Shown here piece by piece: positions 1 through 7,964 of a DNA stretch of 34,012 bases. Numbering within the stretch: the stretch's first letter is position 1; each line of letters starts with the position of its first letter. Origin of the DNA: Bradyrhizobium sp. (GTDB lineage Bacteria; Pseudomonadota; Alphaproteobacteria; Rhizobiales; Xanthobacteraceae); contig JAQGKC010000439.1 of the NCBI GenBank assembly GCA_028290305.1, forward strand, positions 1 to 34,012, in the 5' to 3' direction. Made by a program: the position numbers and the translations under genes. The notes under the pieces are model-generated. The model had not been told where the DNA came from and made no database searches. It was given only the letters and a program-made list of their open reading frames with translations.

Positions 1-358
1 CCTTGCCGTTGGCGAGGCGATGCACCTCGATCTTGCGAAGCGGCTCCTTTTTGAATCCTTCAACCACTACCAGATCGACGCGAGACATCTTCGAGAGCAA
101 TTCCGGCAGCCTCGGCTCGCCGGCGCCGCGCAGTTCATGCATCAAGGCCCATCGCCTGGCGGAGGACACCAGCACTTCGGTCGCGCCCGATTGCCGGTGC
201 ACCCAGGAATCCTTGCCCGGCACGTCGACATCGAATTCATGATGGGCATGCTTGATGACGGAAACGCGAAGACCTTCCTTGAGGAAATGTGGGATGACAC
301 GCGCCAGCAGCGTGGTCTTGCCGGCGCCGCTCCATCCCGCCAGGCCGATCACTTTCAT
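1..358 (-). CDS. mobB: Molybdopterin-guanine dinucleotide biosynthesis adaptor MobB (partial, C-terminus outside window)
   Basis: The reverse strand from 358 reads MKVIGLAGWSGAGKTTLLAR, with the P-loop GWSGAGKTT at residues 8-16. It continues into VSVIKHAHHEFDVD and DLVVVEGFKKEPLRKIEVHR, both typical of MobB. The reading frame is still open at position 1, so about 119 residues are visible and the C-terminus lies outside. MobB is a small GTP-binding protein that assists MobA in attaching GMP to molybdopterin. It is divergent from fdhD (96 bp gap) and sits with mobA and two moeA-type genes, which supports the assignment. The ATG at 363 runs into a stop after two codons, so 358 is the start. The family call is secure; the full length cannot be judged. 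Confidence 0.9.
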   Translation of the reverse strand, partial: MKVIGLAGWSGAGKTTLLARVIPHFLKEGLRVSVIKHAHHEFDVDVPGKDSWVHRQSGATEVLVSSARRWALMHELRGAGEPRLPELLSKMSRVDLVVVEGFKKEPLRKIEVHRLANGK

Positions 359-454
359 TCCATTCTCCGCACCTGCGGACGGAACCGGGCTAGGTTTCGC
401 CTTCAGGTGCTTTATATCGGTCGGTAGATAAAGTCATGCTAGCTTGCGAACGCA

Positions 455-1342
455 ATGAAGATCGATAAAGCGCCTGCCCCCCTGATCATCCCCAATCCGC
501 AGGATCCGCGGCTGACCGAACGCGTCGCCGGCACCGATCAGACCGGTGCGCCGGTCGAGATCAACGTCCCGGTGGAACGGCCGCTGACGCTGTACCTGAA
601 CGCGCAGGAAATCGTCACCATGATGACGATCGGCGACTATCCGGAGTACCTTGCACTCGGCTACCTGCTCAATCAGAACATGCTGAAATACGACGATGTC
701 GTCACCGAGGTCGAATATGACGACGATCTGCAGGTGGTGGTGGTGCGCACCGAGCACCATACCAATTTCGAACAGAAATTGAAAAAGCGCACGCAGACCT
801 CGGGCTGCGCGCAGGGCACGGCGTTCGGCGATCTGCTGGAAGCCGTGGAGAGCGTCGCGCTGCCGAAGGCGGAACTGCGCACGTCCTGGCTCTATCAGAT
901 GACGCACACCATCAACACCATGCCGTCGCTCTATCTCGAGGCCGGCGCGATCCACGGCTGCGTGCTGTGCAAGGAAGGCACGCCGGTCTGCTACACCGAG
1001 GACGTCGGCCGCCACAACGCCGTCGACAAGATCGCGGGCTGGATCTATCGCCATGGCGTCGATCCCGCCGACAAGATCCTCTACACCACGGGCAGGCTGA
1101 CCTCCGAGATGGTGATCAAGACGGTGCGGATGGGAATTCCCATTCTGGTTTCGCGTTCGGGTTTCACGGCCTGGGGCGTCGATCTGGCGCGGCAGGTCGG
1201 ATTGACGCTGGTGGGGCGCGCGCGGGGAAAACGCTTCATCGCGCTGTCGGGCCAGGAGCGCATCGTCTACGACCAGAACCTCGCCTTTGTCCAAGAAGAA
1301 TCCGCGCGCCACAAGCGCAAGGGCGGTGACCGTGACGAGTGA
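455..1342 (+). CDS. fdhD: Formate dehydrogenase accessory sulfurtransferase FdhD
   Basis: A 295-residue protein with the FdhD signature [25 protein letters not shown] in its second half and the SGCAQGTAF segment around residues 116-124. FdhD proteins receive sulfur from a cysteine desulfurase and pass it to the bis-MGD cofactor so that formate dehydrogenase becomes active; the protein acts in the cytoplasm. In E. coli FdhD the sulfur loop has two cysteines (CxxC). Here only Cys118 is present and the second position is Gly121. Other cysteines occur in the CVLC motif further on. The gene overlaps the start of mobA, so the two are probably co-transcribed. No formate dehydrogenase structural gene is in the window. 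The ATG at 455 gives the expected N-terminus. Confidence 0.93.
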   Translation: MKIDKAPAPLIIPNPQDPRLTERVAGTDQTGAPVEINVPVERPLTLYLNAQEIVTMMTIGDYPEYLALGYLLNQNMLKYDDVVTEVEYDDDLQVVVVRTEHHTNFEQKLKKRTQTSGCAQGTAFGDLLEAVESVALPKAELRTSWLYQMTHTINTMPSLYLEAGAIHGCVLCKEGTPVCYTEDVGRHNAVDKIAGWIYRHGVDPADKILYTTGRLTSEMVIKTVRMGIPILVSRSGFTAWGVDLARQVGLTLVGRARGKRFIALSGQERIVYDQNLAFVQEESARHKRKGGDRDE

Positions 1343-1997
1343 GGCGACGTCAAGGGACGCGCCGGCGACGTCGAGGGACGCGCCGGCGATACCCGGCGTG
1401 CTGCTCGCCGGCGGTTTGGCGCGGCGAATGGGCGGCGGCGACAAGCCGATGCGCCAGATCGGCGGCCGCACCATCCTCGCACGCGTGATCGCGCGGCTGA
1501 AGCCGCAATGCGACGGGCTCATCCTCAACGCCAACGGCGATCCGGCACGGTTCGCGGCCTTCGAGTTGCCTGTGATCCCCGACACAGTGGAAAATTTTCC
1601 GGGGCCGCTTGCAGGCATTCTCGCCGCTCTCGACTGGGCCGCGGCCAACCGGCCTGAGATTTCGTGGATCCTGAGCGCCGCGGCGGATTGTCCGTTTCTG
1701 CCGCGCGATCTCGTCGCACGCCTGCATCAAGCGCGTGCAGAACAGAACGCGCAGCTGGCGGTCGCCGCCTCCGACGGGCAGTCGCATCCGGTAATCGGAT
1801 TGTGGAGTGTCGGCCTGCGCGAGGAACTGCGCCACGCGCTGGTGGTGGAAGACATCAGGAAGATCGACCGCTGGACCGCGCGCTATAGATTGGCCACCGT
1901 GACCTGGCCGGCGGAGCCGCTCGATCCCTTCTTCAACGCCAACACCATGGACGACATCGCCGCTGCGGAGCGGCTGGCTGAGTTGGATGGGGGTTAG
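1332..1997 (+). CDS. mobA: Molybdenum cofactor guanylyltransferase MobA
   Basis: The protein carries the nucleotidyltransferase signature [18 protein letters not shown] near the N-terminus, then ILNANGD, the metal-binding-type stretch AAADCPFLP, and FFNANTMDD near the end. MobA transfers GMP from GTP to Mo-molybdopterin to make MGD. I chose the GTG at 1332, which has AAGGGCGG about six bases upstream and overlaps fdhD by 11 bases. An ATG at 1287 would add 15 residues inside fdhD, and a GTG at 1326 adds two. With the chosen start the protein is 221 residues, close to the family size of about 200. The N-terminus contains a duplicated TSRDAPA heptapeptide (see repeat). It is followed by a palindromic repeat, then the convergent moeA genes. 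Confidence 0.9.
   Translation: MTSEATSRDAPATSRDAPAIPGVLLAGGLARRMGGGDKPMRQIGGRTILARVIARLKPQCDGLILNANGDPARFAAFELPVIPDTVENFPGPLAGILAALDWAAANRPEISWILSAAADCPFLPRDLVARLHQARAEQNAQLAVAASDGQSHPVIGLWSVGLREELRHALVVEDIRKIDRWTARYRLATVTWPAEPLDPFFNANTMDDIAAAERLAELDGG
1344..1385 (+). repeat. Two-copy 21-bp in-frame tandem repeat in mobA
   Basis: Two 21-base units, 1344-1364 and 1365-1385, differ at one base (tca versus tcg). They encode the repeated peptide ATSRDAP just before the first beta strand of MobA. Because the unit is a multiple of three the frame is kept. It probably arose by slipped replication in a tolerant linker. Confidence 0.85.
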
Positions 1998-2011
1998 GCT
2001 CAATCTTCCTA

Positions 2012-2173
2012 TCGTCATTCCGGGATGCGCCACTCGAACTCGGGTTTACCCGAGTTCGACAACATCATTGTCCAAGTCGGCAACAGCCGACTTGGATGCG
2101 CAGGCCCGGAATTCACACTCCCTGTCATGGTTATGAATTCCGGGCTCGCGCTTCGCACGCCCCGCAATGACGA
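2012..2173. repeat. Composite palindromic intergenic repeat, copy 1
   Basis: The outer ends are inverted copies (tcgtcattccggg and ccccgcaatgacga). Inside are two hairpins with 11-bp perfect stems: CGAACTCGGGT/ACCCGAGTTCG at 2035-2058 and TCCAAGTCGGC/GCCGACTTGGA at 2071-2096. A further ggaattca...tgaattcc pair lies at about 2108-2141. It fills the space between the convergent mobA and moeA-PBP genes and could stop transcription from both sides. The right part matches the right part of the element at 6671-6769. Confidence 0.8.
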
Positions 2174-2178
2174 AGTTT

Positions 2179-4143
2179 CTAACTTGCCGGCCTGAACCCT
2201 GCCTGCACCAGCGCGCCGCGGCTTTCCTCTGATGCCAGCGACTCGAGAAACGTCAGCACCGCCGACCGCTGCTTGCGCGCCGTCACCAGCGCGAAATCAT
2301 AATGCTCTTCCGCCAGCGGGATGAAGCCTAAGCCCGCGGCATGCGCGACCGGCGCGATGGTCATGCCCCAGTCTGCGCGATGCTGCGACACGGCTGCGGC
2401 GACCGCGTTATGCGAGCGCGGCTGGTTCCAGTAACCGTCCGGTCGCGCGTCGGCGAGCAGCCGGTCGATCAGGATGCGGGTGCCCGCGCCCTGGTTGCGG
2501 TTGACCATGATGCAGGCGGGGTCGGCGAGTGCGGCGCGCACCGCGTCCTGCGCGCTCAATCCTTCGAAACGTTTGTCGCCGGCGCGAAATACGATGCCCT
2601 GCATCCGCCGCCAGCCCGGCACCAGTTCAAGTCCGTCCGCGAGGAACGGCGTGTTGTAGGTCTCCGACTTTTCGTCGAACAGATGGATCGGCGCGAAATC
2701 ACACTCGCCGCGCTTGGCCGCTGCCAGACCGCCGAGGCTACCGACCGCGATTGAACGCACCAGGAGGCCCGCGCGCGCCAGCGGCGCGGTCACCAGATCA
2801 AGCCCGGTGCAGTGGCTGCCGACAATCACGAGATCCGGCACCCGCACATACGGCGTGAACAGCGTGACCTCCGCCTCGGTGCCGACCGGCATCTGATCGG
2901 CGAGCGCATCGATCCGCAAAAACCCGTCGGCCTGCGCGAAAGAAGTGATCGCGCCGGAACCCTTGCCGGAGGGGTAGGCGATCAAGCCTCCATCGCCCTC
3001 GACCAGCGACACCATGACGAATTCGGTACGACCCAATTCCGAGGCGATCCGCACCGGAACTTTCGCGATGACCTTCGCGTCCGAACGCGGCGGCAATCCC
3101 GCCATGCGCCGTAGCACCGGCACAATCATGTCGTGGAAGGTGAACATCGCCGAGGTCGGAAATCCCGGCAGGATCACCACCGGCTTGCCGTCGCAGACCG
3201 CAAGACACAGCGGCTTGCCCGGCTTCAGCGCAACGCCATGCGCGATGATGCCGGGTTGGCCAAGCCGCGCGATGATGCGATGGGAGACATCGCCCGCGCC
3301 CTTCGAGGTGCCGCCGGAGAGCACCAGCATGTCGCTGGCTTCAAGCGCCTTGCGCATCGCGGCTTCAAGTTTTTCTTCGTCGTCGGGAATGGCGCCGAGA
3401 AATCTCGCCTCGCCGCCATTCTCGCTGATCGCCGCGGCGACGATCGCGCCGTTGGTGTCGTAGATCCCGGCGGGTCGTAGCGGCAGGCCGGGCTGAATCA
3501 ATTCATCACCGGTGGAGATCACCGCAACGCGCGGCCGCCGCGCGACCGACACCTGCGCGATCCCGCTGGCAGCGAGCATGCCGATCTCACGCGAGCCGAT
3601 CATGGTGCCTGCGCGCAGCAGTGCCTCGCCACGCGCGATATCGGAACCGGCATAGGACACGAATTGCCCCGGCGAGGCGGCGCGGCGGATCTCGATCGCG
3701 CGGGCGCCAGCGGGTTGGGTATGCTCGACCATGACGATGGCGTCGGCGCCGCGCGGCAACGGACCGCCGGTCGCAATCGGAGTCGCCGTTCCCGACAGCA
3801 CCGGCCGCGTCGGCGCGGTGCCGCAGGCAATGACTTCGTCGTTCAGCATGAGGCGGATTGGCGCGGCTTCACTGACGGATGCGAGATCAGCGGAGCGCAC
3901 CGCAAAGCCGTCGACATTGGAGCGATCAAACGGCGGCACGTCGATCGGCGCCACGACATCCTGCGCCAGCGCGCAACCGAGCGCCTCGGAAAGCGCCCGC
4001 TGCTCGCTCGGCACCGGACGCGGAAACAATGCTGCCTCGAAACGCGCCAGCGCATCTTCGCGCGACAGGATGGTCAGGAACTGGTCCTGATCGACGCTGT
4101 CTCGGCCTTTCGGCAGGGGTGCTTTGGTCATGTCGGAACCCAT
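2179..4143 (-). CDS. moeA: MoeA molybdopterin molybdotransferase fused to a C-terminal periplasmic-binding-protein-like domain
   Basis: A 654-residue protein. Residues about 25-430 are MoeA: FDRSNVDGFAVRSAD at 72-86, VISTGDELIQPG at 208-219, SGGTSKGAGDVSH at 276-288 and ILPGFPTSAM at 324-333. MoeA inserts molybdate into adenylated molybdopterin. From about residue 437 (LVIVGSHCTGLDL) to the end there is a PBP-like domain of the type found in molybdate-responsive binding proteins and LysR effector domains, containing MVNRNQGAGTRILIDRLL. This fusion is a known architecture in bacteria and archaea; the extra domain may sense or hold the oxyanion. The start at 4143 lies one base after the stop of the upstream MoeA paralogue; the ATG at 4131 is an alternative. 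The two genes form an operon. Confidence 0.9.
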   Translation of the reverse strand: MGSDMTKAPLPKGRDSVDQDQFLTILSREDALARFEAALFPRPVPSEQRALSEALGCALAQDVVAPIDVPPFDRSNVDGFAVRSADLASVSEAAPIRLMLNDEVIACGTAPTRPVLSGTATPIATGGPLPRGADAIVMVEHTQPAGARAIEIRRAASPGQFVSYAGSDIARGEALLRAGTMIGSREIGMLAASGIAQVSVARRPRVAVISTGDELIQPGLPLRPAGIYDTNGAIVAAAISENGGEARFLGAIPDDEEKLEAAMRKALEASDMLVLSGGTSKGAGDVSHRIIARLGQPGIIAHGVALKPGKPLCLAVCDGKPVVILPGFPTSAMFTFHDMIVPVLRRMAGLPPRSDAKVIAKVPVRIASELGRTEFVMVSLVEGDGGLIAYPSGKGSGAITSFAQADGFLRIDALADQMPVGTEAEVTLFTPYVRVPDLVIVGSHCTGLDLVTAPLARAGLLVRSIAVGSLGGLAAAKRGECDFAPIHLFDEKSETYNTPFLADGLELVPGWRRMQGIVFRAGDKRFEGLSAQDAVRAALADPACIMVNRNQGAGTRILIDRLLADARPDGYWNQPRSHNAVAAAVSQHRADWGMTIAPVAHAAGLGFIPLAEEHYDFALVTARKQRSAVLTFLESLASEESRGALVQAGFRPAS

Positions 4144-4144
4144 A

Positions 4145-5266
4145 TCAGTCCCGCAACATATAGGCATCGACCGGCGTGCCCGCAGCAAAGCCCTCAGCGC
4201 CGCCTGATACCACCAGCCATGCATCGGCGCGGGCGATGGTCTCGAGCGACAGGTCGCCGATCGCGAGCGGGATCCAGGCGCCATCCTTTCTTTCGAGCAG
4301 GACGATTTCGGCAATGCCGACGCTGGAAGCAATCTTGCGCGCCAGCGGCAAGGTGACCGGCTGCCGCGGTTGCCGCCCCGACAACCGGTCCAGCACCGGG
4401 AGCACGAGAGTCCACCATGCCGCGAGCGCCTGATCCGGTGCGCCCGGCAGCGCCATGACCGGAATTTCCGCCACCCTGCCGACGGCAGAGGTTCGGCCGG
4501 GCTGCAACGCAATGCCATGCGCGACGACCTCGCCGCGCCGCGCCAACGCCGCGATCGCCGCATCGGCGCGGCCGACGCCACTGCCGCCGATGGTGACGAG
4601 CAGATCGCAGTTGCCTGCGTCGAGCGCTTTTGTGATCGACGCCGCATCGCGTCCGCCTGCCTCGATGCAGACGACGTGGGCGCCGGCCGCACGTGCATTG
4701 TCCGAGATCAGGTTTGCCGTCGTCGCCTGGCCTGAGGTCGCGGGAATATTGACGATACGCAGACGCGGGCGGCGCACCTGCAGCCTTTCCAACCCTGCCG
4801 CACGCGCGATCAAGAGATCGAGCGGGCGGATTTGTCGGCCGGAGGCAATGATAAAACTGCCCTCGGCGATATCGCCGCCGATCCGGCGAATGCCCTGCCC
4901 CGGTATCGCTTCTGCCAGCACCTGAACCATCGGACCTGTCTGGTCGACGGAATCGGAATCAACCACGCAGTCGCAATCATCCGGGATGGTGTCGCCGGCT
5001 TCGACCCAGACCGGCGAGTTCGCCAGCGGCAGTGGCGAATAGGAAGACGCGCCGACCAGGTCGTGGGCGCGCAACGCCCAGCCATCGGCAGCGGCGATGT
5101 TGCACGGCGGGAATGCTTTGAGCGGAGGCATATCAGCGGCGACGCAGCCCAGCGCCTCTGCCAGAGGAAGCTCGACCGGCGTCACCGGCTCAAGCCGGTG
5201 CAGCAACGCGGCGAGCGCCACGTCGAGCGGAGTAAGCGAGGCTGACAAGCGCTGTGTGGTGCCCAT
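4145..5266 (-). CDS. Divergent MoeA-like protein
   Basis: A 373-residue protein with the MoeA fold pattern but altered motifs. The usual N-terminal P-x-SxxDGYA element appears as CNIAAADGWALRAHDL (residues 55-70). The TGDEL motif is replaced by IPATSGQ (174-180), and the SGGxSxGxxD loop becomes TIGGSGVGRAD (225-235). LPGAPDQAL (273-281) keeps the LPGxP element. It is co-transcribed with the normal MoeA-PBP gene directly downstream (one base between stop and start). The loss of the acidic GDE residues suggests it lacks ordinary molybdotransferase activity. It could be a partner subunit or act on another cofactor form; this is inference. The start at 5266 is the only ATG before the conserved region. 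Confidence 0.85.
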   Translation of the reverse strand: MGTTQRLSASLTPLDVALAALLHRLEPVTPVELPLAEALGCVAADMPPLKAFPPCNIAAADGWALRAHDLVGASSYSPLPLANSPVWVEAGDTIPDDCDCVVDSDSVDQTGPMVQVLAEAIPGQGIRRIGGDIAEGSFIIASGRQIRPLDLLIARAAGLERLQVRRPRLRIVNIPATSGQATTANLISDNARAAGAHVVCIEAGGRDAASITKALDAGNCDLLVTIGGSGVGRADAAIAALARRGEVVAHGIALQPGRTSAVGRVAEIPVMALPGAPDQALAAWWTLVLPVLDRLSGRQPRQPVTLPLARKIASSVGIAEIVLLERKDGAWIPLAIGDLSLETIARADAWLVVSGGAEGFAAGTPVDAYMLRD

Positions 5267-5447
5267 GCCGCGTATGTACTGAATCGAGCCCGAAATATAC
5301 AGCCAATTGCCGCATGCATTTCCCAAGGGGTTGTGCGGCTGCGTTGACGCGGGCCATCGAATGATTGCAAAAAGACCGGCCGGTTGGGTTAGGCTCCCGG
5401 TCAAACAACAGGGCCAATGCGCCCCGGAGGCAACGGGAGGAGACGGG

Positions 5448-6659
5448 ATGTTCGTCAGAACAATATCCATGCTTGGGGCGCTCGCAGCCGCGGTGTTGTC
5501 AGCACCGGCCGCACTGGCGCAGGTGTCGGACGATGTGGTCAAGATCGGCGTTCTCACCGACATGAACGGGCCGGCATCCACGCCGACCGGCCAGGGGTCC
5601 GTGACCGCGGCGCAGATGGCGGTCGAAGATTTCGGCGGCAAGGTTCTGGGCAAGCCGATCGCGGTGATCGTCGGCGATCATCAGGACAAGCCGGATATCG
5701 GCGCCGGTATTGCGCGGCGCTGGTATGACACCGAACAGGTCGACCTGATCGTGGACGTACCGGTGTCGGCGGTCGGGCTTGCGGTACAGAACATCGCCAA
5801 CGAAAAGAAGCGGATGTTCATCACGCATTCGACCGGGGCTGCGGATTTCCATGGCAAGTTCTGTTCGCCCTACGCCATCCAGTGGGTGTTCGATACTCGC
5901 GCGCTGGCGGTCGGCACCGCGCAGGAAGTGGTGAAGCGCGGCGGCGACAGTTGGTTCTTCATCACCGACGATTATGCGTTCGGGCACTCGCTGGAACGCG
6001 ATGCTTCCAGCGTGATCCTTAAAAACGGCGGCAAGATTCTCGGCTCGGTCCGGCCGCCGTTCGCCACGCCCGATTTGTCGTCCTTCATTCTTCAGGCCCA
6101 GGCCTCCAAGGCCAAGATCATCGGCATCGCCGGTGGGCCGCCCAACAACATCAACGAGATCAAGACCGCCGGCGAATTCGGTGTATTGAAGGGTGGTCAG
6201 CAGATGGCCGGCCTGCTCGCGCTGATCACCGATATCCATTCGCTCGGCCTGCCGGCAGCGCAGGGACTATTGCTGACGACATCGTTCTACTGGGACATGG
6301 ACGACAAGACCCGCGAATGGTCGAAGCGTTACTTCGCCAAGATGAACCGGATGCCGACGATGTGGCAGGCCGGCGTGTATTCGTCTGTCATGTATTATCT
6401 CAACGCTATCAAGGACAGCGGCACCGATGAGCCGCTCAAGGTCGCGGCCAAGATGCGCGAAAAGCCGGTCGAGGATTTCTTTGCCCGCAACGGCAGACTG
6501 CGCGAGGACAATCTGATGGTGCACGACCTCATGCTGGTCCAGGTCAAATCGCCGGAAGAGTCCAAATATCCGTGGGACTACTACAAGATCCTCGCGAAGA
6601 TTTCCGGCGAGGATGCCTTCGGCCCGCCGGATCCGGCGTGTCCGCTAGTGAAGAAGTGA
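5448..6659 (+). CDS. ABC transporter substrate-binding protein, branched-chain amino acid type (Peripla_BP_6)
   Basis: A 403-residue secreted protein. Residues 1-24 are a signal peptide ending in AALA before QVSDD. The mature part starts VKIGVLTDMNGPAS, the usual first strand and ligand loop of LivJ-like proteins, followed by GDHQDKPDIGAGIARRWYDTE and FITDDYAFGHSLERD. Such proteins bind a small organic acid or amide in the periplasm and deliver it to a Liv-type ABC permease. No livHMGF genes are in the window, so it is an orphan or serves a distant transporter. The ATG at 5448 follows a purine-rich stretch (GGAGGCAACGGGAGGAGAC). It is divergent from the moeA pair with a 181-bp gap in which I saw no clear promoter. 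Confidence 0.88.
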   Translation: MFVRTISMLGALAAAVLSAPAALAQVSDDVVKIGVLTDMNGPASTPTGQGSVTAAQMAVEDFGGKVLGKPIAVIVGDHQDKPDIGAGIARRWYDTEQVDLIVDVPVSAVGLAVQNIANEKKRMFITHSTGAADFHGKFCSPYAIQWVFDTRALAVGTAQEVVKRGGDSWFFITDDYAFGHSLERDASSVILKNGGKILGSVRPPFATPDLSSFILQAQASKAKIIGIAGGPPNNINEIKTAGEFGVLKGGQQMAGLLALITDIHSLGLPAAQGLLLTTSFYWDMDDKTREWSKRYFAKMNRMPTMWQAGVYSSVMYYLNAIKDSGTDEPLKVAAKMREKPVEDFFARNGRLREDNLMVHDLMLVQVKSPEESKYPWDYYKILAKISGEDAFGPPDPACPLVKK

Positions 6660-6670
6660 CTGCGTAGCAG

Positions 6671-6769
6671 TCATTCCGGGATGGTCCGAAGGACCAGACC
6701 TCAGATGTGCAATTGCACATCGGGGAATCTCGAGATTCCGGGTTCGCGCTTCGCGCGCCCCGGAATGAC
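6671..6769. repeat. Composite palindromic intergenic repeat, copy 2
   Basis: The outer ends tcattccggg and cccggaatga are exact inverted repeats. Nested inside are GGTCC-GAA-GGACC (6683-6695), the perfect palindrome GATGTGCAATTGCACATC (6704-6721) and GGAATCTCGAGATTCC (6724-6739), then cgcgcttcgcgcg. It lies between two convergent genes. Its right arm is nearly the same as that of the repeat at 2012-2173, so both belong to one dispersed family. Confidence 0.85.
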
Positions 6770-6818
6770 GTTCGAGTTTTTACCGCACCGCTTCGCTTCG
6801 CCGGGGCGACGCGGAGAA

Positions 6819-7784
6819 TTACTTCACCACCCCGATCTCGCGGAAGTATCTGAGCACGCCGGGATGGATCAGTTCCACGTTCGGCGCGGCTGCAACCGTG
6901 TTCGCGGCGGTGGTTTCGCAGGCCTGCGCGAGTTTCTTGCAGAACGTGCTTTCGGCGCCATGCAGCGTTCGCGCCAGGCGATAGGCGACATCGTCGGCGA
7001 GATCGGCGCGGACCAGGATAAAACTCCATGATCCCAGCGCATCGATCGGCGCATTCTGGTTCGGATAGCTGCCGGCCGGTACGGTCAGCGGCTTGAGGAA
7101 GGTGTGTTTGGCCCTGATACGCGCGATCTCATCGGCATCAGGTGCGATGAATCTGGCGCCGCCGGGGCTCTTGGCGATGGCGGTGAAGCCGGGCCAGCCG
7201 ATGCCGGCGCCCCACAGCGCCGCGACGCGGCCGTCCAGCACCATCGCCGGTCCGTCACCGGCGTGGTCGAGATAAATAGATTGAAAGTCCTCGTCCTGCT
7301 TCAATCCGATCCCGTCAAGCACGTAACGGGACAGGATCGGGAGACCGGAGCCCTTGGCGCCGAACGCGATCGGCTTGCCGACGAGATCGCGAATAGTCTT
7401 GTACGGGCTGTCCGCACGAACCACGAACATCCCGGGGTTGGAATAGATCGCGGTCAGTATTTTCACATTGGTTCGCGGCCGCCCGATGCCCATGAACGCT
7501 TCATAGGCGGGCTCGCCCGCGACCAGACCGATGTCGAGCTGACCTGCGTCCAGCAGCGGAATATTCTCGTTGCTGCCTTTGGTGTTGCGCGGCTCGATCG
7601 AAAACGTCGGGTCGGCCTCATTCATGACCTCGGCAAAGGCATTGCCGTAAAGCGGGAAGCCGCCGCCCGGCGTCGCCGTCCCCAAAATGATCGTGGTCTT
7701 TAGAATGGCCTCGCCTCCCTCTTGTGCCGCGGCGCTTGTGACGATCAGTGCTGCCGCGGTGCAAACCATACAGGCGATATTCAT
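6819..7784 (-). CDS. TAXI family TRAP transporter solute-binding protein
   Basis: A 321-residue secreted protein with a signal peptide (ACMVCTAAALIVTSAAAQ), then ILGTATPGGGFPLYGNAFAEV, which is the characteristic start of TAXI binding proteins. It continues with NTKGSNENIPLLDAGQLDIGLV and FGAKGSGLPILSRYVLDGIGL. TAXI proteins deliver organic acids to a fused TRAP membrane subunit; none is nearby. The ATG at 7784 has GAGGGG five bases upstream. A GTG at 7790 overlaps that ribosome site and is less likely. It is divergent from the Bug-type gene at 7965, with a 180-bp shared upstream region. The ligand cannot be deduced. Confidence 0.88.
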   Translation of the reverse strand: MNIACMVCTAAALIVTSAAAQEGGEAILKTTIILGTATPGGGFPLYGNAFAEVMNEADPTFSIEPRNTKGSNENIPLLDAGQLDIGLVAGEPAYEAFMGIGRPRTNVKILTAIYSNPGMFVVRADSPYKTIRDLVGKPIAFGAKGSGLPILSRYVLDGIGLKQDEDFQSIYLDHAGDGPAMVLDGRVAALWGAGIGWPGFTAIAKSPGGARFIAPDADEIARIRAKHTFLKPLTVPAGSYPNQNAPIDALGSWSFILVRADLADDVAYRLARTLHGAESTFCKKLAQACETTAANTVAAAPNVELIHPGVLRYFREIGVVK

Positions 7785-7964
7785 TTGCACCCCTCAAGCA
7801 TTGGCGCGGCGCCGCTGATGCGTAGACCCATTTGAGGATATTCGCCAAAAGGCACTGTAGGCAAATTCCGATTTGTATGAAAGCATGGACACCGCGAGCA
7901 TCAAAAGCTCCGTTGCGGCGACGTTTTGTTTGGCAGCAACGACAAGAATATGACGGGAGAGACT

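Noticed and set aside
3..427. Plus-strand open frames over the first 427 bases
   Set aside because: They lie opposite mobB, which has clear P-loop and family motifs on the minus strand.
434..1648. Long minus-strand frame of about 400 codons opposite fdhD and mobA
   Set aside because: Its content is low-complexity His/Arg/Asp-rich shadow sequence; fdhD and mobA explain the region.
6544..7029. Minus-strand frame across the palindromic repeat
   Set aside because: It is made of repeat-derived sequence plus the shadow of neighbouring genes and has no recognisable domain.
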